Shown: positions 25,200-33,959, counted from the stretch's first letter. The stretch is DNA of 64,000 nucleotides from an uncultured Lachnospiraceae bacterium (GCA_902794095.1 CADBFZ010000003.1:1-64000); one strand, 5' to 3'. The notes: generated by a model from the sequence alone, not told the origin. Translations and numbers: made by a program.

Positions 25200-25637
25200 T
25201 CATTCCTTTGTATATCTCGTAACTCCATCCACTGTTTTCTTCCTATATCCTTGTGCTCTTACCTGCTGAATACTTGGAATCCTCGTATCTTCCTTATTCC
25301 CAAGTGTCACATCAGTAAAAAGTGATAGTTCTATTAATGCAAAAACAATAATTGCTACAATCCTAAGTATCATTCTAATCACAGGGTTTCCTATGCCAGC
25401 AAGCAGGCTCCATGCTGTAAAGCCGTTCATAAATCCTGCAGCTCCTGCTGGAAGTAAAACCACCTTAGGGATGAACTCCAAAACAGCAAAGACAATGATA
25501 AATGCAATCTGTACCGGTACTCTTATCTTCCCCTCAATATGCAGCTTATCTACTATGGCAATGCTATAGATAAAAGCCGCGAACAGATTAAACACTGCTA
25601 TTCCATATGTAGTTGTCTGTAATGGCTTTCTATACAT
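25200..25637 (-). CDS. Small multi-pass membrane protein, unknown
   Basis: A 145-residue protein with three to four hydrophobic helices (about 10-30, 40-60, 65-80, 85-105) and a polar basic C-terminus ending GVTRYTKE. AAGGA precedes the ATG. It lies in the XRE-led cargo block; the family is not recognised. Confidence 0.65.
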   Translation of the reverse strand: MYRKPLQTTTYGIAVFNLFAAFIYSIAIVDKLHIEGKIRVPVQIAFIIVFAVLEFIPKVVLLPAGAAGFMNGFTAWSLLAGIGNPVIRMILRIVAIIVFALIELSLFTDVTLGNKEDTRIPSIQQVRAQGYRKKTVDGVTRYTKE

Positions 25638-25662
25638 CTACGCTTCCTTTCCAAGTGGTCGC

Positions 25663-26043
25663 TTATCTATGCTTTTGGGCAAAGTCTTCAATTATTCCGG
25701 TAAGCGATTTGTCGCCTTTAGTGACTTCACCATCAAATATCTCTTTATGCATCGGTCCATATATAAATGTGACTCTACGGCTGCAATCATCTATTGTTAC
25801 GAAACAATCTTCAGCGCCTCTTGCAAAATCGTAAAGCTCTTTAAAAAAGCTTCTCATCTCCTGCGCAGGTACTTCTGTCTTTACTATGTCGTGCTTCTTC
25901 CTGCTCTTATACTCTGTATAGTATGTTACGATTCCGTCCTCAGACAGTTCCGTTATCCAAGACCTGCCAGGCTGTAGCTTCTCAACATTAAAGATTTGTT
26001 CTGAGACCCTAACGCCAATGATTTCATTAATTGTATTTGCCAT
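25663..26043 (-). CDS. Unknown 126-aa protein behind a candidate XRE operator
   Basis: A soluble protein. The start at 26043 (MANTINEIIGV) has GGAGG 6 nt upstream; a longer frame runs through the promoter region and is rejected. The upstream 96-nt gap contains TGTGTTTTATGT, also present upstream of the XRE regulator and integrase, so the 24-26 kb module may be under the same regulator. No domain is recognised. Confidence 0.65.
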   Translation of the reverse strand: MANTINEIIGVRVSEQIFNVEKLQPGRSWITELSEDGIVTYYTEYKSRKKHDIVKTEVPAQEMRSFFKELYDFARGAEDCFVTIDDCSRRVTFIYGPMHKEIFDGEVTKGDKSLTGIIEDFAQKHR

Positions 26044-26083
26044 AAGCCACCTCCAAATCGGTACACCTACCCATGTTTTTACA

Positions 26084-26095
26084 TGTGTTTTATGT
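26084..26095. promoter_or_regulatory. TGTGTTTTATGT site (candidate operator)
   Basis: This 12-mer occurs exactly, in the opposite orientation, at 27752-27763, and 11 of its bases recur at 27979-27989. It lies about 40 nt upstream of the gene at 26043. It is a candidate binding site of the XRE regulator encoded at 26997-27704. Confidence 0.45.
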
Positions 26096-26139
26096 TTCCA
26101 CTGTAATATTAGCAAATACCCTGTCCCATAATATGGACT

Positions 26140-26991
26140 TTAATTATCGTTCATACCAAATTTTATGCTTAAAAGCTTACTCTTCCAGAGACTTTCTATA
26201 TGTATGACCTCTTCATCTGTCACGGTTTTTGGCAGGATCTGGAGTATTGAAAACTGAAAAGCATGATATCTGTCCGGATAATCACAGATTACTTCCTTCA
26301 TTCCCTTGTTGCCGCCGTGGTGAGTATCAACATATACTGACCATCTGCCAAATAATCCATCTTTGCCATATGCAGAGCCTACGTACTGCTTTCCGGTCTC
26401 TGTATCAACGATCAGATATACCGCATATACAGACTTAAGTGCCGTATGCCAGCTTTCATATACTTCCGGGTTCTCTACGATTTCCTTAAGCTCATCATAT
26501 GTTTTCACAAGATTCTCAAAGCCGGTAAATACCTTCTTTTCATCCGGTGATATTGATATGATCTGCTTCTCTGTCGTTCCCTTCTGATGCCATGCTCTGG
26601 TGGAATTTCCCCACTCTATTGTGAGTTTATTCTCAAAATCCGCTAATACATCTAATTGTTTAAGGTCATATATTGCATATTCGCCAAAATAGTTCTTCTG
26701 TTCAGACTCTGGAAGCCCTGCTGGCATAACATCCTTAGTGTCAGGCTTACAATCTCCAACTTTATATATAGAATGAAACTTTGCTAATGTTCCGGATCCA
26801 CTTATAAATGCAACCCAATACTCATAGCCTTTGCTAAATCCCATCTTCTGATGGCACGTATACTCATAAACCTTTCCGGCATCATAGCAGGCTTTGAAGT
26901 TTTTATCTGTAAGACTATGTCTTATAAGCTTTACCTTTGCAGGATCAATATCCGCTTTTCTCAAAACATCAGAAAAATACAAACTTGCCAT
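26140..26991 (-). CDS. GIY-YIG nuclease-family protein
   Basis: A 283-residue protein. The C-terminal half carries the GIY-YIG-like core: VYAVYLIVDTETGKQYVGSA (about 189-208), then LFGRWSVYV with the conserved Arg, and later a Glu-containing helix (IHIESLWKSKLLS). The N-terminal 150 residues are a separate domain of unknown type. It directly follows the XRE gene (5 nt). It may be a nuclease partner of the regulator or an independent defence or homing function. Confidence 0.7.
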   Translation of the reverse strand: MASLYFSDVLRKADIDPAKVKLIRHSLTDKNFKACYDAGKVYEYTCHQKMGFSKGYEYWVAFISGSGTLAKFHSIYKVGDCKPDTKDVMPAGLPESEQKNYFGEYAIYDLKQLDVLADFENKLTIEWGNSTRAWHQKGTTEKQIISISPDEKKVFTGFENLVKTYDELKEIVENPEVYESWHTALKSVYAVYLIVDTETGKQYVGSAYGKDGLFGRWSVYVDTHHGGNKGMKEVICDYPDRYHAFQFSILQILPKTVTDEEVIHIESLWKSKLLSIKFGMNDN

Positions 26992-26996
26992 AAAGC

Positions 26997-27704
26997 TTAC
27001 CCCTCACCTATCTCAAGTGGTCTTACCTTGTCTTCGTTTACTATAGTCATTTCAGTACTGATGCTGGTCTTTATGCTGACTTCATCTATAATCTCCTGCC
27101 CAAGTACCCTGACTACAGATATGTACAGGGAGATTAGCGGAAGCTCGATAGCCTTTAATGTTTCAAAGATACCTGCATCATCTGTTACAAAGCTTACCTT
27201 GCTGCCGGGTGTGAACTTCGGCTGGTTCATGATGATGCTCTGGATCTCATCCTTTGTGATATTCGCCTTTGTTACAGGCACAAAGAACCACTTATTTACT
27301 TCATTTCTTTCTATGATGATCTCAAAAGGCTCGTTATCCTTATATCCCTTGGACTCGATTTTCCAATCATAGCTGCTGTTTGCCATGCCAAGAAACACAG
27401 GATGGAAGAAATCCTTCCTGGCTGCACCAACAGGTCTATCATCCTTATACTTTTCAGCATCATAACCTGCGGCAGTAAGGAGCTCTTCATAGCTTACCGT
27501 CTTTGTAGCAACAGCAATCTTCTTAATGGTTCCGATAGTCGGAGCATCTGAAAGCTTCCCGTTAGCGTACTTATTAAGGTAGGCATATGAAAGCCCGGTA
27601 TCCTGACAAAACTCAGCCTGGCTCCTATCGCCCCTTGCCTTTATGATTACTTCTTTAAAAACTTCTTTATCAAATGGAAAATCTGTCAGTTCTTTTCTAC
27701 GCAT
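26997..27704 (-). CDS. XRE-family regulator with C-terminal effector domain
   Basis: A 235-residue protein. Residues about 15-65 are a helix-turn-helix of the XRE type (SQAEFCQDTGLSYAYLNKYA). The C-terminal half is a mixed alpha/beta domain of unknown ligand. The start ATG 27704 has AGAGG 8 nt upstream. It is divergent from the integrase operon, with 318 nt of promoter DNA between them rich in GTTTTATGT-type half-sites. It probably represses itself, the cargo block and/or the integrase, as in many element immunity regulators. Confidence 0.82.
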   Translation of the reverse strand: MRRKELTDFPFDKEVFKEVIIKARGDRSQAEFCQDTGLSYAYLNKYANGKLSDAPTIGTIKKIAVATKTVSYEELLTAAGYDAEKYKDDRPVGAARKDFFHPVFLGMANSSYDWKIESKGYKDNEPFEIIIERNEVNKWFFVPVTKANITKDEIQSIIMNQPKFTPGSKVSFVTDDAGIFETLKAIELPLISLYISVVRVLGQEIIDEVSIKTSISTEMTIVNEDKVRPLEIGEG

Positions 27705-27751
27705 CAAATATTCCTCTTAAAAATAAGTACAATAGTACAGCGATTATTCTA

Positions 27752-27763
27752 ACATAAAACACA
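27752..27763. promoter_or_regulatory. ACATAAAACACA operator-like site upstream of the XRE gene
   Basis: It is the exact reverse complement of the site at 26084-26095. Further related half-sites (TAAAACATA, GTTTTATT, TTTTATGTG) follow at about 27841, 27879, 27902 and 27921 in the same intergenic region. A cluster like this around a divergent promoter suggests a repressor-binding array. Confidence 0.5.
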
Positions 27764-27857
27764 CTGTTTTTCCAGCTTTTATGTTCTATAAGCATCAGTT
27801 TACACATCTATTTAAGTTCTATTTGAGTTTTATTTTGTTATAAAACATATTTTTCTC

Positions 27858-27898
27858 TTGACATACTGTGTTCTATGTGTTTTATTATTGCATAGAAC
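27858..27898 (+). promoter_or_regulatory. Promoter with palindromic operator for the integrase operon
   Basis: TTGACA at 27858-27863 with AT-rich -10 candidates 17-19 nt downstream (TTTATT or TATTAT). The inverted repeat GTTCTATG (27870-27877) / CATAGAAC (27891-27898) overlaps the spacer and -10. A protein bound there would block transcription toward the recombinase genes. Confidence 0.55.
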
Positions 27899-27966
27899 AT
27901 ATTTTATGTGTTTGAAGTTAAGTTTTATTATGGCTTATACATTTTTACATAAAATTTGTATTTCCA

Positions 27967-27997
27967 GTTTCGGATTACGTGTTTTATGTCCCACATA
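27967..27997 (+). promoter_or_regulatory. Two-part upstream motif, copy (e), before the integrase
   Basis: Plus strand: GTTTCGGATTA, 9 nt, TGTCCCACATA, ending 26 nt before the ATG at 28023. It is the only copy on the plus strand and links the recombinase operon to the transfer units. It also overlaps a GTGTTTTATGT half-site. Confidence 0.75.
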
Positions 27998-28022
27998 CCT
28001 TATGAAAGGAGGAAGCGAGTCT

Positions 28023-29129
28023 ATGAAATATACTTCCGGCTCTGTCAAAAAGGGCAGACGAACATACTATTACATAAAAAATACCGAAACAGGACAGATC
28101 GAGCCCCAGTGCACCAAATACCTAAAACACAAGGTCATGCAAAACAGAGCTGCAAACACTGTGATCAGGATTGCAGGGATCCTTCCCTTTTATATGGATT
28201 TCTTAGCAGATAGGGATTTAACTCTTTCTTCTGTAGCTTCCATGAAGTTTGCAGACCAGTCGGAGCATTTTTACGAGTTTCTTATGTATGTAAAATCCGG
28301 AGCCCACACTGGCTCCTACAAGGAAGTTAAGAATAATACAGCAAACTCATACCTGCAGGCAGTATTCGGGCTATATTCATTCCTTCACAGAAATGGAGAG
28401 CTTCCCTACCTATCCGTCCTTGATGACAGAAACTTCTCATACGTTACACCGGTCGGAACTGCGGTAAGCTCATCCTTTCTTACCTATGACGGGTACTTAA
28501 AGAAAAACGAACATACCGCCCGGATTGCTACAAAGGAAGACATTCAGAAAATCCTCTCTGCCTGCACCTGCAACAGAGACAAGCTCCTGATCATGATCAT
28601 GGAAGAAACCGGGCTTCGAATCGGTGAGGCTCTTGGAATCAAATATACAGAAGACATTGATTTTGAAAAGAAAAGGATCTTTGTAAGATACCGTGATGCA
28701 AACGCCAACAGAGCCTTTGCCAAGAATGCAGAAGAAAGGTTCATGAAGATATCAGATGCCACGTTTTCCCTGATAAATGTCTATTTATCTGAGAATGCTG
28801 AGCTTTTTAAAAAGACGGACTATCTATTTATCGTCCTTCATGGAGCTACAAGGGGTAAGCCCCTTACTGCAAACACCTTTTATTCAACCCTGGAAAATAT
28901 CGGAAAGAAATGCGGTGTTAAAGTCACAAACCACATGCTCCGCCACTACTTTGCAGATGAAAGACGCAAAGCCAACTGGCCAATCGTCGAAATCTCAAAG
29001 GCTTTAGGACACAAAAACATTGCAACGACAGAAAATTACCTGCATGTAACACCGCGTGAAATTGAGGATGCGCAGGACATCTACCTGAAAAATAACACAT
29101 CAGGCGTTAATGTATCAGATTTCCTCTAA
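28023..29129 (+). CDS. Tyrosine recombinase, first of three (TnpA-like integrase)
   Basis: A 368-residue integrase. The N-terminal SAM-like core-binding domain spans about 40-170. The catalytic residues are visible: ETGLRIGEA (first Arg), HMLRHYFAD (His-x-x-Arg), LGHKNIATTENYLHV (His and Tyr nucleophile). The start MKYTSGSV has GGAGG upstream; a longer frame from 27858 reads through the promoter and is rejected. The arrangement of three recombinases plus a TnpC-like gene recalls Tn554-family transposons, which insert site-specifically. Confidence 0.9.
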   Translation: MKYTSGSVKKGRRTYYYIKNTETGQIEPQCTKYLKHKVMQNRAANTVIRIAGILPFYMDFLADRDLTLSSVASMKFADQSEHFYEFLMYVKSGAHTGSYKEVKNNTANSYLQAVFGLYSFLHRNGELPYLSVLDDRNFSYVTPVGTAVSSSFLTYDGYLKKNEHTARIATKEDIQKILSACTCNRDKLLIMIMEETGLRIGEALGIKYTEDIDFEKKRIFVRYRDANANRAFAKNAEERFMKISDATFSLINVYLSENAELFKKTDYLFIVLHGATRGKPLTANTFYSTLENIGKKCGVKVTNHMLRHYFADERRKANWPIVEISKALGHKNIATTENYLHVTPREIEDAQDIYLKNNTSGVNVSDFL

Positions 29130-29266
29130 GCCGATCTTAACCTTTTTATTTGCCTTGTAAAGCCTTACGCAAGCAGTCTTTACTTCTTGACAAGGCTCCT
29201 AAAAAGGGGGTTGGGCACCTAAGAGGAAAATGAATAAAAATACGTATTTACGGGAAAGGAGGCAGT
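29130..29266. other. Gap between first and second recombinase genes, with inverted repeat
   Basis: GCCTTGT (29152-29158) and ACAAGGC (29190-29196) form an inverted repeat with a 31-nt interval, followed by an A/G-rich stretch. No gene is visible. It may be a weak transcription attenuator or a recombinase-binding site. The next gene has its own GGAGG. Confidence 0.35.
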
Positions 29267-31156
29267 ATGGCTGCTTTAAGAGTCTTAAGAAGTGAAAATA
29301 GTCTATATGAAGAGCTCATACTCTCGCCTTCTATTCTTGGAAAACGAGTTGATTTCCTATACGACTTTTTATCATCACGCGGAATATCTTCTCTATCAGA
29401 AGTAACTGTCGATACCCTAAAGGCTTTTATATCCCACGCACGCCAAGAATTTGCTTTCTCCCCAAAACAGTTTTCAGCCTACAAGGGAGACCTTGAAACT
29501 ATCTGCTTTGCTTACCTTAAAAGCGCAGGACATCCTTTTACTTCTCTTTCCTATGCTGAAAACGCTATCGGAAGAAAGGCACTTACTTTTCTTTATGCCC
29601 TTGGGATCACTTCTCTTACTGAGATTACTGCTGATACAAGAAAAGCATACGAAAAATACCTTGAATTATCTGTTCCTTCAAAGGTAATCGAATATATCAA
29701 ATACCTTGACCGCATGGTTTTATCTGAAATCGAAAAGATTACTTTTGTAAGAGAGCCAGCCTATGAAAATAAGCTGTTTTACCTTGTTTACTATCCGGAC
29801 ATAAAGGTTGCAAAAAGGTTCTACTACACAGCACGCAAGGAATTTTTATTCTTTGACTTTTCCCTGCCTGCACCAGTCCTTATGAAAAAGCAGATTTTTC
29901 GGATCCTTTTATCAGACCTGTCTGAAATAGAAAACCGCAAAAATCACTACATGGTTCAGCACTTTATAACTCCGCTCTACTATCTGTATGACTTTTGCGT
30001 AAAGAATCAGATCCCGGACTTAAAGCAGATAACTTTAGCTGAGGAAAAGGCTTTCTATGAATACCTTGATACAAACATGGATGCTATCTCTAAAAATGCT
30101 CCGCAGGTTCTTTATCGGGCAAGGAAATTTTTGTTTTTATCAGACAAAAAACCTGACTTTACTGCAACCTGCTGGTTTTTAGAAAAATTTACCTTATCTG
30201 ATAGAAAAAATCCTACAAGAGGGATCGAGTGCTTTACCTTCGGGGATATAGCAGAAGATAACCGCACCTATTTTCAGCACTATATGAAGTACCTGCTTGT
30301 GTTATCCCCAAAATACTCCCTGCAATCCCTACACGAAAAGTACTACGGAGCAAAGGAGTTCATTAGATTTATAGAAAGTCGGCATACCACGCTTTCAGAG
30401 CTGTCCTATTCAGACATTGAAAGCTTTATTGAATACAAGGACCAAATGGAAGTAAGACCGGAGACATATAACAGAACGCTTACCATGCTCTCCTTTTTCC
30501 TTACAGCTTTATCTGTCAGAGAAAACCTGCTTGTGCCGTCCTTTCCTTTTGACTACTTCTACAAAAAGGCTGCTTATCTGCATCATGACAGGTCGGTTCC
30601 GGAAGATACCATAGACAGGATCTTTACAGTGCTTTCAGACTTCCCTGAAACCCTTGGACTTATGTATTTAACTCTATATTCCACAGGGCTTCGCATCAAT
30701 GAAGTCTGCTCACTACGAAAGGATGCACTTTTTTCTGACGGAAGCACAAACTGGCTTTCCATTTACCAGTACAAGTTACGCTCAGAAAAACAGATCCCGA
30801 TTCCTTCAGAAGTATCAAGGCTTTTAAAAAGGCACATAGCTTCTGATGAAACCGGATCCATCTACATCTTCCCGTCCTGCAAGGATAAGGACAAGCCATA
30901 CCAGGCAGCTACCTTTGTAAAGCAGATGCAAAAACAGCTCCTTCTGTATGAGGAAACACGGGATATAAACTTTAAATCCCATGACTATCGACACACCATC
31001 GCAACAGACCTTCATATGTCGGGAGCTGCCATCGGAACAACAAGAGCCTTTCTTGGTCATACAAGGGATGACATGACAAAGCAGTATATTGACCACCTGC
31101 CAGGTCATATAGACCTTCTGCAGGACGAATATTTTAAGGAGAACAATCTTTCATGA
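29267..31156 (+). CDS. Tyrosine recombinase, second of three (TnpB-like, 629 aa)
   Basis: The length is close to that of Tn554 TnpB (about 630 residues). The long N-terminal region is non-catalytic. The C-terminal catalytic domain shows STGLRINEV (Arg), KLRSEKQIP (Lys), HDYRHTIAT (His-x-x-Arg), FLGHTRDDMTKQYIDH (His and Tyr). Translation is coupled to the third recombinase by a 4-nt overlap. It probably acts with the other two to insert and excise the element. Confidence 0.88.
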   Translation: MAALRVLRSENSLYEELILSPSILGKRVDFLYDFLSSRGISSLSEVTVDTLKAFISHARQEFAFSPKQFSAYKGDLETICFAYLKSAGHPFTSLSYAENAIGRKALTFLYALGITSLTEITADTRKAYEKYLELSVPSKVIEYIKYLDRMVLSEIEKITFVREPAYENKLFYLVYYPDIKVAKRFYYTARKEFLFFDFSLPAPVLMKKQIFRILLSDLSEIENRKNHYMVQHFITPLYYLYDFCVKNQIPDLKQITLAEEKAFYEYLDTNMDAISKNAPQVLYRARKFLFLSDKKPDFTATCWFLEKFTLSDRKNPTRGIECFTFGDIAEDNRTYFQHYMKYLLVLSPKYSLQSLHEKYYGAKEFIRFIESRHTTLSELSYSDIESFIEYKDQMEVRPETYNRTLTMLSFFLTALSVRENLLVPSFPFDYFYKKAAYLHHDRSVPEDTIDRIFTVLSDFPETLGLMYLTLYSTGLRINEVCSLRKDALFSDGSTNWLSIYQYKLRSEKQIPIPSEVSRLLKRHIASDETGSIYIFPSCKDKDKPYQAATFVKQMQKQLLLYEETRDINFKSHDYRHTIATDLHMSGAAIGTTRAFLGHTRDDMTKQYIDHLPGHIDLLQDEYFKENNLS

Positions 31157-32640
31157 AGCTATACTTTGGGGATCTTCCCTGCTATCAGAACTTAACACTT
31201 GATGTAATGCTAAGACCAAGCTACGAACCGGACGCATCATTTGACTTATCCAGGATGCCAAATGAGCCCTTAAGACAGGCCTTTGCTGCATTCATCTTCG
31301 ACAGGGCAAGCTCTCTTTCCTATTCATCCCTTCGAAGTGAAGCAACGCACTTCCACAATTTTGCCCGCTTTATAAGCGATGCCTATCCCGACCTTCAAAG
31401 TATCACAGACATACCTTTTAATGACATGGAAAAGGAGCTGAAAAAATACCTGATAAAGCAGGGAAAGCCTCTTGTTACAAATAAGAAAAAACGTGACCGA
31501 AAACTTCAAGGCTCACAAAAGCACCCTGATCTTTTATACCTTCGCACAGTTTATGACTACTTTTTACCGGATGATCCCAAAGACTTTGACAAGGATAGGG
31601 ATATCTGGAGGTTAGAATCAATGCCCTTTATGCTTAGAGCTTCTCCAATCGGCTGTGACACAAGGGTTAATTTTACAAAGATAAGGCAGGAAGATATTAA
31701 GCATGAAGTTAAGGAAGGGGCTCTCTACCACTTAAAGCGCCTAGCCGTAAGGACAGTGATACAGGAAGTTGGAGCCATAAATAACCTATCGGAGTTTTTG
31801 GATAAAAACTACCCGGATATAAAATCGCTTAAGGACTTTAACAGAGCTCTTCTTGAAGAATACCTATCCTACCTCTACCTCGAATGTAACAGAAGAAAAG
31901 ACTATCGGGGCGAGCTTAGTAACCTAAAGAGTCTCCTTAACATCATTGGAAAGCTCCTTGGATACAACAATCTTCGGGGAATCTTTTTAAAGAGTGACTT
32001 TCAAAAGCATAAGCGCACCATCTATAAAAGTTACTCGGATGAAGACATAAAGGCTCTTCACCTTGGATACAAGCTCCTTGATAAGCAGACTGCAAGGCTT
32101 CTTTTGATACATGAGCTTTTAGGGCTTCGCATCTCAGATACCATGACCATCAAGATAGATGATGTCTTTCTTGGTGATGACCCCTATGTAAGGATCTCTC
32201 AGTCAAAGACCGGAAATGGCTACAACAAGAAATTAAATACTGAACTTGTCGCCCTATTTCGTGCCTGTATTGAAGAGACAATTGAAAAATATGGATCTTG
32301 CGAATACATCTTTGTATCAGATAAGGATCCTACAAGGCCTATGAAGTATACAACACTTCGCTATAGGCTCTCTTCCATGATAAATACGCTTGATCTTCGG
32401 GATTCAAACGGAAATCCCTTAACTCCAAGCACGCACCTATTCAGACACACCTACGGCAAAAAGCTCTGTGACCTCTTAAATGATGATGCCACCATAGCAG
32501 CACTTCTTGGGCATAAGTCCATAAGCAGCGTGGCATATTACAGACAGATGAGCCCGAAGGTACTTGCAGAAAATACGAAGCCGGTAATTGATGCACGTAA
32601 CGAAAAGATAAAGAAATTCAAGAAAGGATGGATGGAATAA
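31153..32640 (+). CDS. Tyrosine recombinase, third of three (495 aa)
   Basis: A complete catalytic set: LLGLRISDT, QSKTG (Lys), HLFRHTYGK, LLGHKSISSVAYYRQ (His and Tyr). The N-terminal half (about 1-280) is a long DNA-binding region. Overlaps on both sides (ATGA before, TAATG after) show tight coupling. Recombinase trios are also known in RIT elements; which family this operon belongs to needs alignment. Confidence 0.88.
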   Translation: MKLYFGDLPCYQNLTLDVMLRPSYEPDASFDLSRMPNEPLRQAFAAFIFDRASSLSYSSLRSEATHFHNFARFISDAYPDLQSITDIPFNDMEKELKKYLIKQGKPLVTNKKKRDRKLQGSQKHPDLLYLRTVYDYFLPDDPKDFDKDRDIWRLESMPFMLRASPIGCDTRVNFTKIRQEDIKHEVKEGALYHLKRLAVRTVIQEVGAINNLSEFLDKNYPDIKSLKDFNRALLEEYLSYLYLECNRRKDYRGELSNLKSLLNIIGKLLGYNNLRGIFLKSDFQKHKRTIYKSYSDEDIKALHLGYKLLDKQTARLLLIHELLGLRISDTMTIKIDDVFLGDDPYVRISQSKTGNGYNKKLNTELVALFRACIEETIEKYGSCEYIFVSDKDPTRPMKYTTLRYRLSSMINTLDLRDSNGNPLTPSTHLFRHTYGKKLCDLLNDDATIAALLGHKSISSVAYYRQMSPKVLAENTKPVIDARNEKIKKFKKGWME

Positions 32641-33032
32641 TGAACAACTACGACAACATGCTTCTTTCCAACAGGAAAGTCAGCGAAGAAAAAAAGATCC
32701 TTGCGATAGATACAATCCGTCGCATGGTAAAAGCAAACGAACATATCTCTATCGTGGAACTAACTAAATTAACAGGACTCTCCCGCTCATTCTTTTATAA
32801 AAACGAGCAGGTAAACGCAGAACTTATGAAAGCTTTAAAGTCCCAGGAGGGAAAGGTCCTTACTTCCAGAAGGGATAAAACCTTAAATGAAGCCCTTAAA
32901 GAAACCGTAAGACTCCAAAAAGAAGAGATTGACCGCCTGCGCATGGAAAAAAGCCAGCTTGCCTTTGCTCTTAAAAGGCTTCAGGACGAGAAACAAAACG
33001 ATGTTGATTTTGCACTTATTGAAAAACTTTAA
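32640..33032 (+). CDS. TnpC-like (DUF6262-type) small transposition protein
   Basis: A 130-residue protein. Residues about 10-60 resemble a small helix-turn-helix (SIVELTKLTGLSRSFFYKN) and the C-terminal half is coiled coil (KEEIDRLRMEKSQLAFALKR). This size and position after recombinases match Tn554-type TnpC. It probably helps orient or stimulate the recombinase reaction. I choose the ATG that overlaps the previous stop (TAATG). Confidence 0.75.
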   Translation: MNNYDNMLLSNRKVSEEKKILAIDTIRRMVKANEHISIVELTKLTGLSRSFFYKNEQVNAELMKALKSQEGKVLTSRRDKTLNEALKETVRLQKEEIDRLRMEKSQLAFALKRLQDEKQNDVDFALIEKL

Positions 33033-33053
33033 TTTACAAGGAGGATTTAGACT

Positions 33054-33959
33054 ATGGCAGCATATGTAATCGGAGTAGATGTAGGATACGGAAATACCAA
33101 GACATCACACAACTGTTTTTCTTCAGGAGTAAAGAAGCTCCCCGGAAAACCACCCCTTGCTACAAGGGTAATCGAAACAACAGAGGGCTTTTATGCTATC
33201 GGGAACGGAAAAGTATCCGTCCAGAAATCAAAGACAGAGGATGAAAACATGAGAGTCCTTACAATGGCAGCTATCGCTGAGGAACTTAAAAAGACCGGCA
33301 CCACTGTTGCAGATGTACATCTTGGTGTAGGCGTTCCCCTTACCCGTATGGGTGCAGAGAAAAAAGACTTTGTGGAATACTACACCAAAAACCGCCGCCT
33401 TATCTTCAAATATGAGGATGTGCAGTACTCGGTGACACTTCTTTCCGTTGATGTATTTCCACAAGGTTATGCCGGAATTGTCTCTTTCATGAAGGACTTC
33501 CACAAATCAGCCCTTGTCATTGATATCGGCTCTTGGACAGTGGATATTCTGCCTTTGACAGAATTTATCCCTGATCAGACAAGATGTAAGTCCCTTCCAC
33601 TTGGAACTATCACCTGCATGAATGACATCAACGAAGCACTTCGCCAGAACTTCGGGCAGGAAGCTGATGAAACCACCATCAAGGAAGTCATGATCTACGG
33701 GACAAGCGATATCCCTAAAGACTACCTTGATATCATAAAGACAGGTCTTACATCCTATGCTACAAACCTCATGGATCAAATCAGAGCCTTAAACTTTAAC
33801 TCTGACCTTACCCAGTTTATCTTTATCGGAGGCGGCGCAACCATCATGAAGCACTTCCTCTCCGAGGCAGATAAGAAAAATGCCCTCATCCTTGATGATG
33901 TATCTATCAATGCCAAAGGATATGAGGAACTTATCCGTCATAAGATGGGAGGCAGGTAA
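33054..33959 (+). CDS. parM: ParM/StbA-type actin-like segregation ATPase
   Basis: A 301-residue actin fold. It has GVDVGYGNTKT (phosphate 1 motif, residues 7-17), VIDIGSWTVD (phosphate 2 motif, about 155) and IFIGGGATIMKH (adenosine motif, about 260). ParM polymers push apart DNA copies marked by ParR at a centromere. On an integrative element it would stabilise the excised circle. It lies 21 nt after the TnpC-like gene, so it may be co-expressed with excision. Confidence 0.85.
   Translation: MAAYVIGVDVGYGNTKTSHNCFSSGVKKLPGKPPLATRVIETTEGFYAIGNGKVSVQKSKTEDENMRVLTMAAIAEELKKTGTTVADVHLGVGVPLTRMGAEKKDFVEYYTKNRRLIFKYEDVQYSVTLLSVDVFPQGYAGIVSFMKDFHKSALVIDIGSWTVDILPLTEFIPDQTRCKSLPLGTITCMNDINEALRQNFGQEADETTIKEVMIYGTSDIPKDYLDIIKTGLTSYATNLMDQIRALNFNSDLTQFIFIGGGATIMKHFLSEADKKNALILDDVSINAKGYEELIRHKMGGR

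Noticed and set aside
27858..28022. Longer start for the first recombinase
   Set aside because: The added 55 residues translate the promoter, operator and motif (e); the ATG at 28023 has a proper ribosome site.
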